Made by a program: the position numbers and the translations under genes
Notes under the pieces: model-generated
Told to the model about the DNA's origin: nothing
The model's database searches: none
What the model saw: only the letters and a program-made list of their open reading frames with translations
DNA from: Petrolisthes cinctipes
Lineage: Eukaryota > Arthropoda > Malacostraca > Decapoda > Porcellanidae
Direction of reading: 5' to 3'
Assembly: GCA_033782935.1 (NCBI GenBank)
Contig: JAWQEG010000003.1
Span: 2,740,501-2,804,500, forward strand
DNA: 64,000 nt
In this document: one piece after another, positions 1-12,800 of the stretch
How positions within the stretch are numbered: the stretch's first letter is position 1
Layout: each line of letters opens with the position of its first letter

Positions 1-1377
1 AACACCCGAAAATCGATAATTTTGGGTCCCAGAAGCGATCTGTACATGTCTAGTCAGTGCTAGATTGTTTTCAAAATATAGGTCCAAAACATGCTAAAAA
101 TCGATATTTTAAGTGTCCAAAGTCGATATGTGCATTCATCATCTGTACCCGTTTATATCTCAAATTCAGGCTCAAAACTCCCGAAAATTCGATATTTTGG
201 GGTCCCAGAAGTGATCTGTACATGCCTACTTAGTGCTAGAATATTTTCAAAATATATGCCCAAAACATGCTAAAAATCGATATTTTAGGTGCCCAAAGTC
301 GATATCTCAAATTAAGGCCCAAAACACTCGAAAATTCGATATTTTGGGGTCCCAGAAGCGAACTGTACATGCCTACTCCGTGTTAGAGTATTTTCAAAAT
401 ATAGGCCCAAAACATACTGAAAATCAATCTTTTAGGTGCCCAAAAGTCGATATGTGCATGCATCTTCTGTAACCGTTTATATCCCAAATTCAACCTTAAA
501 ACACCCGAAAATTCGATATTTTTGGGTCCCAGTAGCGATCTGTACATGCCTACTCAGTGCTAGAATGTTTTCAAAATATAGGTCCAAAACATGCTAAAAA
601 TCGATATTTTAAGTGTCCAAAGTCGATATCTGCATACATCTTCTGTACCCGTTTATATCTCAAATTCAGGCTCAAAACACCCGAAAATTCGAAATTTTTG
701 GGTCCCAGAAGCGATCTGTACATGCCTACTCCTAGTTAGAGTATTTTCAAAATACAGGCCCAAAACATGCGGAAAATCGATATTTTAGGTGCCCAAAGTC
801 AATATGTTCAAGCATCTTCTGTACCCGTTTATATCTCAAATTTACGCTCAAAACACCCGAAAATTCGGTATTTTTGGGTCCCAGAAGCGATCTGTACATC
901 CCTACTCCTAGTTAGAGTATTTTCAAAATATAGGCCCAAAACATACTGAAAATCGATCTTTTAGGTGCCCAAAAGTCGATATGTGCATGCATCTTCTGTA
1001 ACCGTTTATATCTCAAATTCAACCTCAAAACACCCGAAAATTCGATATTTTTGGGTCCCAGAAGCGATCTGTACATGCCTACTCAGTGCTAGAATTTTTT
1101 CAAAATATAGGCTCAAAACATGCTAGAAATCGATATTTTAAGTGTCCAAAGTCGATATGTGCATGAATCATCTTTACCCGTTTATATCTCAAATTCAGGC
1201 TCAAAACACCCGAAAATTCGATATTTTGGGGTCCCAGAATTGATCTATACATGCCTAATTAGTGCTAGAATATTTTCAAACTATAGGCAAAAAACATGCT
1301 AAAAATCGATATTTTAGGTGCCCAAAGTCGATATCTCAAATTCAGGCCCAAAACCCCCAAAAATTCGATAATTTGGG

Positions 1378-4300
1378 GTCCCAGAAGCAAACTCTTCATG
1401 CCTACTCCGTGTTAGAGTATTTTCAAGATACAGGCCCAAAACATACTGAAAATCGATATTTTAGGTGACCAATGTCAATATGTGTATGCATCTTCTGCAC
1501 ACGTTTATATCCCAAATTCGACCTCAAAACACCCGAAAATTCGATTTTTTTGGGTCCCAGAAGCGATCTGTACATGCCTACTCAGTGCTTGAATGTTTTC
1601 AAAATATTGGCTAAAAACATGCTAAAAATCGATATTTTAAATGTCCAAAGTCGATATGTGCATGCATCTTCTGTACCCGTTTATATCTCAAATTCAGGCT
1701 CAAAACACCCGAAAATTCGACATTTTGGGGTCCCAGAAGCGATCTGTACATGCCTACTCAGTGCTAGAATGTTTTAAAAGTATAGGCTCAAAACATGCTA
1801 AAAATCGATATTTTAAGTGTCCAAAGTCGATATGTGCATGCATCATCTGTAACCGTTTATATCTCAAATTCAGGCTCAAAACACACACAAATTCGATATT
1901 TTGGTGTCCCAGAAGTGATCTGTTCATGCCTACTTAGTGCTAGAATATTTTCAAAATATAGGCCAAAAACATGCTAAAAATCGATATTTTAGATGCCCTA
2001 AAGTCGATATCTCAAATTCAGGCCGAAAACCCCCGAAAATTCGATATTTTTGGGTCCCAGAAGCAATCTGTACATGCCTACTCCGTGTTAGAGTATTTTC
2101 AAAATACAGGCCCAAAACATACAGAAAATCGATCTTTTAGGTGCCCAAAAGTCGATATGTGGATGCATCTTCTGTACCCGTTTATATCTCAAATTCAGGC
2201 TATAAACACCCGAAAATTCGATATTTTGGGGTCCCAGAAGCGATCTGTACATGCCTACTCAGATGCAGGCCCAAAACATGCTGAAAATCGAGAATTTAGG
2301 TGCCCAAAGTCAACATGTGTATGCATCTTCTGCACTCGTTTATATCTCGAATTCAACCTCAAAACACCCGAAAATTCGATAATTTTGTGTCCCAGAAGCG
2401 ATATGTACATGTCTAGTCAGTGCTAGAATGTTTTCAAAATATAGGCTCAAAACATGCTAAAAATCGATATTTTAAGTGTCCAAAGTCGATATGTGCATGC
2501 ATCTTCTGTACCCGTTTATATCTCAAATTCAGGCTCAAAACACCCGAAAATTTGGTATTTTTGGGTCCTAGAAGCGATCTGTACATCCCTACACCAAGTT
2601 AGAATGTTTTCAAGATACAGACCCGAAACATGCTCAAAATCGATATATTAGTTGCCCAAAAGTCAATATGTGCAAGCATCTTCTGTACCCGTTTATATCT
2701 CAAATTCAGGCTTAAAACACCCGAAAATTCGATATTTTGGGGTCCCAGAAGCGATCTGTACATGCCTACTCAGTGCTAGAGTGTTTTAAAAATATAGGCT
2801 CAAAACATGCTAAAAATCGATATTTTAAGTGTCCAAAGTCGATATCTCAAATTCAGGCTCAAAACACCCGAAAATTCAAACTTTTTGGGGTCCCAGAAGT
2901 GATCTGTACATGCCTACTTAGTGCTAGAATATTTTCAAAATATAGGCCCAAAACATGCTAAAAATCGATATTTTAGGTGCCCAAAGTCGATATCTCAAAT
3001 TCAGGCCCAAAACCCCCGAAAATTCAATATTTTGGGGTCCCAGAAGTGATCTGTACATGCCTACTTAGTGCTAGAATATTTTCAAAATATATGCCCAAAA
3101 CATGCTAAAAATCGATATTTTAGGTGCCCAAAGTCGATATCTCAAATTAAGGCCCAAAACACTCGAAAATTCGATATTTTGGGGTCCCAGAAGCAAACTC
3201 TTCATGCCTACTCCGTGTTAGAGTATTTTCAAGATACAGGCCCAAAACATACTGAAAATCGATATTTTAGGTGACCAATGTCAATATGTGTATGCATCTT
3301 CTGCACACGTTTATATCCCAAATTCGACCTCAAAACACCCGAAAATTCGATATTTTTGGGTCCCAGAAGCGATCTGTACATGCCTACTCAGTGCTTGAAT
3401 GTTTTCAAAATATTGGCTAAAAACATGCTAAAAATCGATATTTTAAATGTCCAAAGTCGATATGTGCATGCATCTTCTGTACCCGTTTATATCTCAAATT
3501 CAGGCTCAAAACACCCGAAAATTCGACATTTTGGGGTCCCAAAAGCGATCTGTACATGCCTACTCAGTGCTAGAATGTTTTAAAAATATAGGCTCAAAAC
3601 ATGCTAAAAATCGATATTTTAAGTGTCCAAAGTCGATATGTGCATGCATCATCTGTAACCGTTTATATCTCAAATTCAGGCTCAAAACACACACAAATTC
3701 GATATTTTGGTGTCCCAGAAGTGATCTGTTCATGCCTACTTAGTGCTAGAATATTTTCAAAATATAGGCCAAAAACATGCTAAAAATCGATATTTTAGAT
3801 GCCCTAAAGTCGATATCTCAAATTCAGGCCGAAAACCCCCGAAAATTCGATATTTTTGGGTCCCAGAAGCTATCTGTACATGCCTACTCCGTGTTAGAGT
3901 ATTTTCAAAATACAGGCCCAAAACATACAGAAAATCGATCTTTTAGGTGCCCAAAAGTCGATATGTGGATGCATCTTCTGTACCCGTTTATATCTCAAAT
4001 TCAGGCTATAAACACCCGAAAATTCGATATTTTGGGGTCCCAGAAGCGATCTGTACATGCCTACTCAGATGCAGGCCCAAAACATGCTGAAAATCGAGAT
4101 TTTAGGTGCCCAAAGTCAACATGTGTATGCATCTTCTGCACTCGTTTATATCTCAAATTCAACCTCAAAACACCCGAAAATTCGATAATTTTGTGTCCCA
4201 GAAGCGATATGTACATGTCTAGTCAGTGCTAGAATGTTTTCAAAATATAGGCTCAAAACATGCTAAAAATCGATATTTTAAGTGTCCAAAGTCGATATGT

Positions 4301-4856
4301 GCATGCATCTTCTGTACCCGTTTATATCTCAAATTCAGGCTCAAAACACCCGAAAATTTGGTATTTTTGGGTCCTAGAAGCGATCTGTACATCCCTACAC
4401 CAAGTTAGAATGTTTTCAAGATACAGACCCGAAACATGCTCAAAATCGATATATTAGTTGCCCAAAAGTCAATATGTGCAAGCATCTTCTGTACCCGTTT
4501 ATATCTCAAATTCAGGCTTAAAACACCCGAAAATTCGATATTTTGGGGTCCCAGAAGCGATCTGTACATGCCTACTCAGTGCTAGAGTGTTTTAAAAATA
4601 TAGGCTCAAAACATGCTAAAAATCTATATTTTAAGTGTCCAAAGTCGATATCTCAAATTCAGGCTCAAAACACCCGAAAATTCAAACTTTTTGGGGTCCC
4701 AGAAGTGATCTGTACATGCCTACTTAGTGCTAGAATATTTTCAAAATATAGGCCCAAAACATGCTAAAAATCGATATTTTAGGTGCCCAAAGTCGATATC
4801 TCAAATTCAGGCCCAAAACCCCCGAAAATTCAATATTTTGGGGTCCCAGAAGCGAA
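1378..4856 (+). repeat. Higher-order repeat, period 1806 bp, two copies
   Basis: Copy 1 starts near 1378 and copy 2 near 3184. Diagnostic variants such as CAAACTCTTCATGCC, ACACACACAAATTCG and ATAAACACCCG recur at exactly 1806 bp offset with very few differences. Similarity is lost at about 3050 in copy 1 and 4856 in copy 2. The 136 bp just before copy 2 resemble a segment near 233-360 instead, so the join is a recombination point. Confidence 0.85.
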
Positions 4857-6604
4857 CTGTACATGCCTAGTCCGTGTTAGAGTATTTTCAGATTACAGGC
4901 CCAAAACATACTGAAAATCGATCTTTTAGGTGCCCAAAAGTCGAAATGTGGATGCATCTTCTGTACCCGTTTATATCTCAAATTCAGGCTCCAAACACCC
5001 GAAAATTCGAAAATTTAGGGTCCCAGAAGCGATCTGTACATCCCTAATCCTAGCTAGAATGTTTTCAAGATACAGACCCAGAACATGCTCAAAATCGATA
5101 TTTTAGGTGCCCAAAAGTCGATATGTGCCGATATCTGCATGCATCTTCTGTACCCGTTTATATTACAAATTCAGGCTCAAAACACCCGAAAATTCGATAT
5201 TTTGGGTCCTAGAAGCAATCTGTACATCCCTACTCCTAGTTAGAATGTTTTCAAGATACAGACCCAAAACATGCTCAAAATCGATATTTTAGGTGCCCAA
5301 AAGTCGATATGTGTATGCATCTTCTGCACCCGTTTATATCCCAAATTCAACCTCAAAACTCCCGAAAATTCGATGTTTTTTGGTCCCAGAAGCGATCTTT
5401 ACATGCCTACTCAGTGCTAGAATGTTTTCAAAATATAGGCTCAAAACATGCTAAAAATCGATATTTTAAGTGTCCAAAGTCGATATGTGCATGCATCTTC
5501 TGTACCCGTTTATATCTCAAATTCAGGCTCAAAACACCCGAAAATTCGATATTTTTGGGTCCCAGAAGCGAACTGTACATGCCTACTCCGTGTTAGAGTA
5601 TTTTCAAAATACAGGCCCAAAACATACTGAAAATCGATCTTTTAGGTGCCCAAAAGTCGATATGTGCTTGCATCTTCTGTACCCGTTTATATCTCAAATT
5701 TAGGGTCCAAACACCCGAAAATTCGATATTTTGGGGTCCCAGAAGCGATCTGTACATGCCTACTCCGTGTTAGAGTATTTTCAAAATACAGGCCCAAAAC
5801 ATACTGAAAATCGATCTTTTAGGTGCCCAAAAGTCGATATGTGCTTGCATCTTCTGTACCCGTTTATATCTCAAATTTAGGGTCCAAACACCCGAAAATT
5901 CGATATTTTGGGGTCCCAGAAGCGATCTGTACATGCCTACTCAGTGCTAGAATGTTTTCAAAATATAGGCTCAAAACATGCTAAAAAATAGATAATTTAA
6001 GTGTCCAAAGTCGATATGTGCATTCATCATCTGTACCCGTTTATATCACAAATTCAGGCCCAAAACACCCGAAAATTCAATATTTTGGGGTCCCAGAAGC
6101 GAACTGTAAATGCCTACTCCGTGTTAGAGTATTTTCAAAATACAGGCCCAAAACATACTGAAAATCGATCTTTTAGGTGCCCAAAAGTCGATATCTCAAA
6201 TTCAGGCCCAAAACACCCGAAAGTTCGATATTTTGGGGTCCAAGAAGCGAACTGTACATGCCTACTCCGTGTTAGAGTATTTTCAAAATACAGGCCCAAA
6301 ACATACTGAAAATCGATCTTTTATGTGCCTAAAAGTCGATATGTGGATGTATCTTCTGTACCCGTTTATATCTCAAATTCTTTCTCAAAACACCCGAAAA
6401 TTCGAAATTTTGGGGTCCCAGAAGCGAACTGTACATGCCTACTCCGTGTTAGAGTATTTTCAAAATACAGGCTCAAAACATACTGAAAATCGATCTTTTA
6501 GGTGCCCAAAAGTCGATATCTCAAATTCAGGCCCAAAACACCCGAAAGTTCGATATTTTGGGGTCCAAAAAGCGAACTGTACATGCCTACTCCGTGTTAG
6601 AGTA

Positions 6605-8105
6605 TTTTCAAAATACAGGCCCAAAACATACTGAAAATCGATCTTTTAGGTGACCAAAGTCAATATATGTATGCATCTTCTGCACCCGTTTATATCTCAA
6701 ATTCAACCTCACAACACCCGAAAATTCGATATTTTGGGGTCCCAGAAGCGATCTGTACATGCCTACTCATATGCAGGCTCAAAAGAGGCTGAAAATCGGT
6801 ATTTTAGGTGCCCAAAGTCAACATGTGTATGCATCTTCTGCACTCGTTTATATCTCAAATTCAACCTCAAAACACCCGAAAATTCGATAATTTTGGGTCC
6901 CAGAAGCGATCTGTACATGTCTAGTCAGTACTAGAATGTTTTCAAAATATAGGTCCAAAACATGCTAAAAATCGATATTTTAAGTGTCCAAAGTCGATAT
7001 GTGCATTCATCATCTGTACCCGTTTATATCTCAAATTCAGGCTCAAAACTCCTGAAAATTCGATATTTTGGGGTCCCAGAAGTGATCTGTACATGCCTAC
7101 TTAGTGCTAGAATATTTTCAAAATATATGCCGAAAACATGCTAAAAATCGATATTTTAGGTGCACAAAGTCGATATCTCAAATTAAGGCCCAAAACACTC
7201 GAAAATTCGATATTTTGGGGTCCCAGAAGCGAACTGTACATGCATACTCCGTGTTAGAGTATTTTCAAAATATAGGCCCAAAACATACTGAAAATCGATC
7301 TTTTAGGTGCCCAAAAGTCGATATGTGCATGCATCTTCTGTAACCGTTTATATCCCAAATTCAACCTCAAAACACCCGAAAATTCGATATTTTTGGATCC
7401 CAGAAGCGATCTGTACATGCCTACTCAGTGCTAGAATGTTTTCAAAATATAGGTCCAAAACATGCTAAAAATCGATATTTTAAGTGTCCAAAGTCGATAT
7501 GTGCATGCATCTTCCGTACCCGTTTATATCTCAAATTCAGGCTCAAAACACCCGAAAATTCGATATTTTGGGTTCCCAGAAGTGATCTGTACATGCCTAC
7601 TCAGTGCTAGAATTTTTTCAAAATACAGGCCCAAAACATACTGAAAATCGATCTTTTAGGTGACCAAAGTCAATATATGTATGCATCTTCTGCACCCGTT
7701 TATATCTCAAATTCAACCTCACAACACCCGAAAATTCGATATTTTGGGGTCCCAGAAGCGATCTGTACATGCCTACTCATATGCAGGCTCAAAAGAGGCT
7801 GAAAATCGGTATTTTAGGTGCCCAAAGTCAACATGTGTATGCATCTTCTGCACTCGTTTATATCTCAAATTCAACCTCAAAACACTCGAAAATTCGATAA
7901 TTTTGGGTCCCAGAAGCGATCTGTACATGTCTAGTCAGTACTAGAATGTTTTCAAAATATAGGTCCAAAACATGCTAAAAATCGATATTTTAAGTGTCCA
8001 AAGTCGATATGTGCATTCATCATCTGTACCCGTTTATATCTCAAATTCAGGTTCAAAACTCCCGAAAATTCGATATTTTGGGGTCCCAGAAGTGATCTGT
8101 ACATG
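6605..8105 (+). repeat. Duplicated satellite segment, offset 1010 bp
   Basis: The segment starting near 6605 recurs near 7615, marked by CAACCTCACAACACCC, CTCATATGCAGG and CTCAAAAGAGGC, and stays similar to about 7095/8105. The same block recurs near 9480, 13490 and 25620, so it is a mobile sub-block within the array rather than a simple two-copy tandem. Confidence 0.7.
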
Positions 8106-8136
8106 CCTACTCAGTGCTAGAATGTTTTCAAAATAT

Positions 8137-8312
8137 AGGCTCAAAACATGCTAAAAATCGATATTTTAAGTGTCCAAAGTCGATATGTGCATGCATCTTC
8201 TGTACCCGTTTATATCTCAAATTCAGGCTCAAAACACCCGAAAATTCGATATTTTTGGGTCCCAGAAGCGAACTGTACATGCCTACTCCGTGTTAGAGTA
8301 TTTTCAAAATAC
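8137..8312 (+). repeat. Reference 176-bp satellite monomer (two 88-bp halves)
   Basis: This is a typical full-length unit; the next monomer starts exactly 176 bp later. It divides into half A (8137-8224) and half B (8225-8312), each exactly 88 bp. Both begin AGGCTCAAAACA, have TCGATATTTT at the same offset, then CGAT-TGT-CATGC, and end in a CAAA-rich stretch. A hand alignment of typical half A and half B sequences without gaps matches at about two thirds of positions. The monomer therefore looks like an old dimer of an 88-bp ancestor. Confidence 0.88.
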
Positions 8313-9836
8313 AGTCCCAAAACATACTGAAAATCGATCTTTTAGGTGCCCAAAAGTCGATATGTGCTTGCATCTTCTGTACCCGTTTATATCTCAAATT
8401 TAGGGTCCAAACACCCGAAAATTCGATATTTTGGGGTCCCAGAAGCGATCTGTACATGCCTACTCAGTGCTAGAATGTTTTCAAAATATAGGCTCAAAAC
8501 ATGCTAAAAAATAGATAATTTAAGTGTCCAAAGTCGATATGTGCATTCATCATCTGTACCCGTTTATATCTCAAATTCAGGCTCAAAACACCCGAAAATT
8601 TGATATTTTGGGGTCCCAGAAGTGATCTGTACATGCCTACTTATTGTTAGAATATTTTCAAAATATAGGCCAAAAACATGCTAAAAATCTATATTTTATG
8701 TGCCCAAAGTCGATATCTCAAATTCAGGCCCAAAACACCCGAAAATTCAATATTTTGGGGTCCCAGAAGCGAACTGTACATGCCTACTCCGTGTTAGAGT
8801 ATTTTCAAAATACAGGCCCCAAACATACTGAAAATCGATCTTTTAGGTGCCCAAAAGTCGATATCTCAAATTCAGGCCCAAAACACCCGAAAGTTCGATA
8901 TTTTGGGGTCCAAGAAGCGAACTGTACATGCCTACTCCGTGTTAGAGTATTTTCAAAATACAGGCCCAAAACATACTGAAAATCGATCTTTTATGTGCCT
9001 AAAAGTCGATATGTGGATGTATCTTCTGTACCCGTTTATATCTCAAATTCTTTCTCAAAACACCCGAAAATTCGAAATTTTGGGGTCCCAGAAGCGAACT
9101 GTACATGCCTACTCAGTGCTAGAATGTTTTCAAAATATAGGTCCAAAACATTCTAAAAATCGATCTTTTAGGTGCCCAAAAGTCGATATGTGCATGCATC
9201 TTCTGTAACCGTTTATATCCCAAATTCAACCTCAAAACACCCGAAAATTCGATATTTTTGGATCCCAGAAGCGATCTGTACATGCCTACTCAGTGCTAGA
9301 ATGTTTTCAAAATATAGGTCCAAAACATTCTAAAAATCGATATTTTAAGTGTCCAAAGTCGATATGTGCATGCATCTTCCGTACCCGTTTATATCTCAAA
9401 TTCAGGCTCAAAACACCCGAAAATTCGATATTTTGGGGTCCCAGAAGTGATCTGTACATGCCTACTCAGTGCTAGAATTTTTTCAAAATACAGGCCCAAA
9501 ACATACTGAAAATCGATCTTTTAGGTGACCAAAGTCAATATATGTATGCATCTTCTGCACCCGTTTATATCTCAAATTCAACCTCACAACACCCGAAAAT
9601 TCGATATTTTGGGGTCCCAGAAGCGATCTGTACATGCCTACTCATATGCAGGCTCAAAAGAGGCTGAAAATCGGTATTTTAGGTGCCCAAAGTCAACATG
9701 TGTATGCATCATCTGCACTCGTTTATATCTCAAATTCAACCTCAAAACACTCGAAAATTCGATAATTTTGGGTCCCAGAAGCGATCTGTACATGTCTAGT
9801 CAGTACTAGAATGTTTTCAAAATATAGGTCCAAAAC

Positions 9837-12800
9837 ATGCTAAAAATCGATATTTTAAGTGTCCAAAGTCGATATGTGCATTCATCATCTGTACCCGTTT
9901 ATATCTCAAATTCAGGTTCAAAACTCCCGAAAATTCGATATTTTGGGGTCCCAGAAGTGATCTGTACATGCCTACTTAGTGCTAGAATATTTTCAAAATA
10001 TATGCCCAAAACATGCTAAAAATCGATATTTTAGGTGCCCAAAGTCGATATCTCAAATTAAGGCCCAAAACACTCGAAAATTCGATATTTTAAGGTCCCA
10101 GAAGCGAACTGTACATGCCTACTCCGTGTTAGAGTATTTTCAAAATATAGGCCCAAAACATACTGAAAATCGATCTTTTAGGTGCCCAAAAGTCGATATG
10201 TGCATGCATCTTCTGTAACCGTTTATATCCCAAATTCAACCTCAAAACACCCGAAAATACGATATTTTTGGGTCCCAGAAGCGATCTGTACATGCCTACT
10301 CAGTGCTAGAATGTTTTCAAAATATAGGTCCAAAACATGCTAAAAATCGATATTTTAAGTGTCCAAAGTCGATATGTGCATGCATCTTCTGTACCCGTTT
10401 ATATCTCAAATTCAGGCTCAAAACACCCGAAAATTCGATATTTTGGGGTCCCAGAAGTGATCTGTACATGCCTACTCAGTGCTAGAATTTTTTCAAAATA
10501 TTGGCTCAAAACATGCTAAAAATCGATATTTTAAGTGTCCAAAGTCGATATGTGCATGCATCATCTGTACCCGTTTATATCTCAAATTCAGGCTCAAAAC
10601 ACACAAAAATTCGATATTTTGGTGTCCCAGAAGTGATCTGTTCATGCCTACTTAGTGCTAGAATATTTTCAAAATATAGGCCAAAAACATGCTAAAAATC
10701 GATATTTTAGATGCCCTAAAGTCGATATCTCAAATTCAGGCCGAAAACCCCCGAAAATTCGATATTTTTGGATCCCAGAAGCTATCTGTACAAGCCTACT
10801 CCGTGTTAGAGTATTTTCAAAATACAGGCCCAAAACATACAGAAAATCGATCTTTTAGGTGCCCAAAAGTCGATATGTGGATGCATCTTCTGTACCCGTT
10901 TATATCTCAAATTCAGGCTATAAACACCCGAAAATTCGATATTTTGTGGTCCCAGAAGCGATCTGTACATGCCTACTCAGATGCAGGCCCAAAACATGCT
11001 GAAAATCGATATTTTAGGTGCCCAAAGTCAACATGTGTATGCATCTTCTGCACTCGTTTATATCTCAAATTCAACCTCAAAACACCCGAAAATTCGATAA
11101 TTTTGGGTCCCAGAAGCGATCTGTACATATCTAGTCAGTGCTAGAATGTTTTCAAAATATAGGCTCAAAACATGCTAAAAATCTATATTTTAAGTGTCCA
11201 AAGTCGATATGTGCATGCATCTTCTGTACCCGTTTATATCTCAAATTCAGGCTCAAAACACCAGTAAATTCGATATTTTTAGGTCCCAGAAGCGATCTGT
11301 ACATGCCTACTCCTAGTTAGAGTATTTTCAAAATACAGGCCCAAAACATGCTGAAAATCGATATGTTAGGTGCCCAAAGTCAATATGTGCATGCATCTTC
11401 TGTACCCGTTTATATCTCAAATTCAGGCTCAAAACACCCGAAAATTCGGTATTTTTGGGTCCTAGAAGCGATCTGTACATCCCTACACCAAGTTAGAATG
11501 TTTTCAAGATACAGACCCGAAACATGCTCAAAATCGATATATTAGGTGCCCAAAAGTCAATATGTGCAAGCATCTTCTGTACCCGTTTATATCTCAAATT
11601 CAGGCTTAAAACACCCGAAAATTCGATATTTTGGGGTCCCAGAAGCGATCTGTACATGCCTACTCAGTGCTAGAATGTTTTAAAAATATAGGCTCAAAAC
11701 ATGCTAAAAATCGATATTTTAAGTGTCCAAAGTCGATATCTCAAATTCAGGCCCAAAACACCCGAAAATTCGATATTTTGGGGTCCCAGAAGCGATCTCT
11801 ACATGCCTACTCAGTGCTAGAATGTTTTCAAAATATAGGCTCAAAACATGCTAAAAATCGATATTTTAAGTGTCCAAAGTCGATATTTGCATGCATCATC
11901 TGTTCCCGTTTATATCTCAAATTCAGGCTCAAAACACCCGAAAATTCAAACTTTTTGGGGTCCCAGAAGTGATCTGTACATGCCTACTTAGTGCTAGAAT
12001 ATTTTCAAAATATATGCCCAAAACATGTTAAAAATCGATATTTTAGGTGCCCAAAGTCGATATCTCAAATTCAGGCCCAAAACACCCGAAAATTCGATAT
12101 TTTGGGGTCCCAGAAGCAAACTGTACATGCCTAGTCCGTGTTAGAGTATTTTCAGATTACAGGCCCAAAACATACTGAAAATCGATCTTTTAGGTGCCCA
12201 AAAGTCGATATGTGGATGCATCTTCTGTACCCGTTTATATCTCAAATTCAGGCTCCAAACACCCGAAAATTCGAAATTTTGGGGTCCCAGAAGCGATCTG
12301 TACATCCCTACTCCTAGCTAGAATGTTTTCAAGATACAGACCCAGAACATGCTCAAAATCGATATTTTAGGAGCCCAAAAGTCGATATGTGCCGATATCT
12401 GCATGCATCTTCTGCACCCGTTTATATCACAAATTCAGGCTCAAAACACCCAAAAATTCGATATTTTGGGTCCTAGAAGCAATCTGTACATCCCTACTCC
12501 TAGTTAGAATGTTTTCAAGATACAGACCCAAAACATGCTCAAAATCGATATTTTAGGTGCCCAAAAGTCGATATGTGTATGCATCTTCTGCACCCGTTTA
12601 TATCCCAAATTCAACCTCAAAACTCCCGAAAATTCGATGGTTTTTGGTCCCAGAAGCGATCTTTACATGCCTACTCAGTGCTAGAATGTTTTCAAAATAT
12701 AGGCTCAAAACATGCTAAAAAATAGATAATTTAAGTGTCCAAAGTCGATATGTGCATTCATCATCTGTACCCGTTTATATCTCAAATTCAGGCTCAAAAC

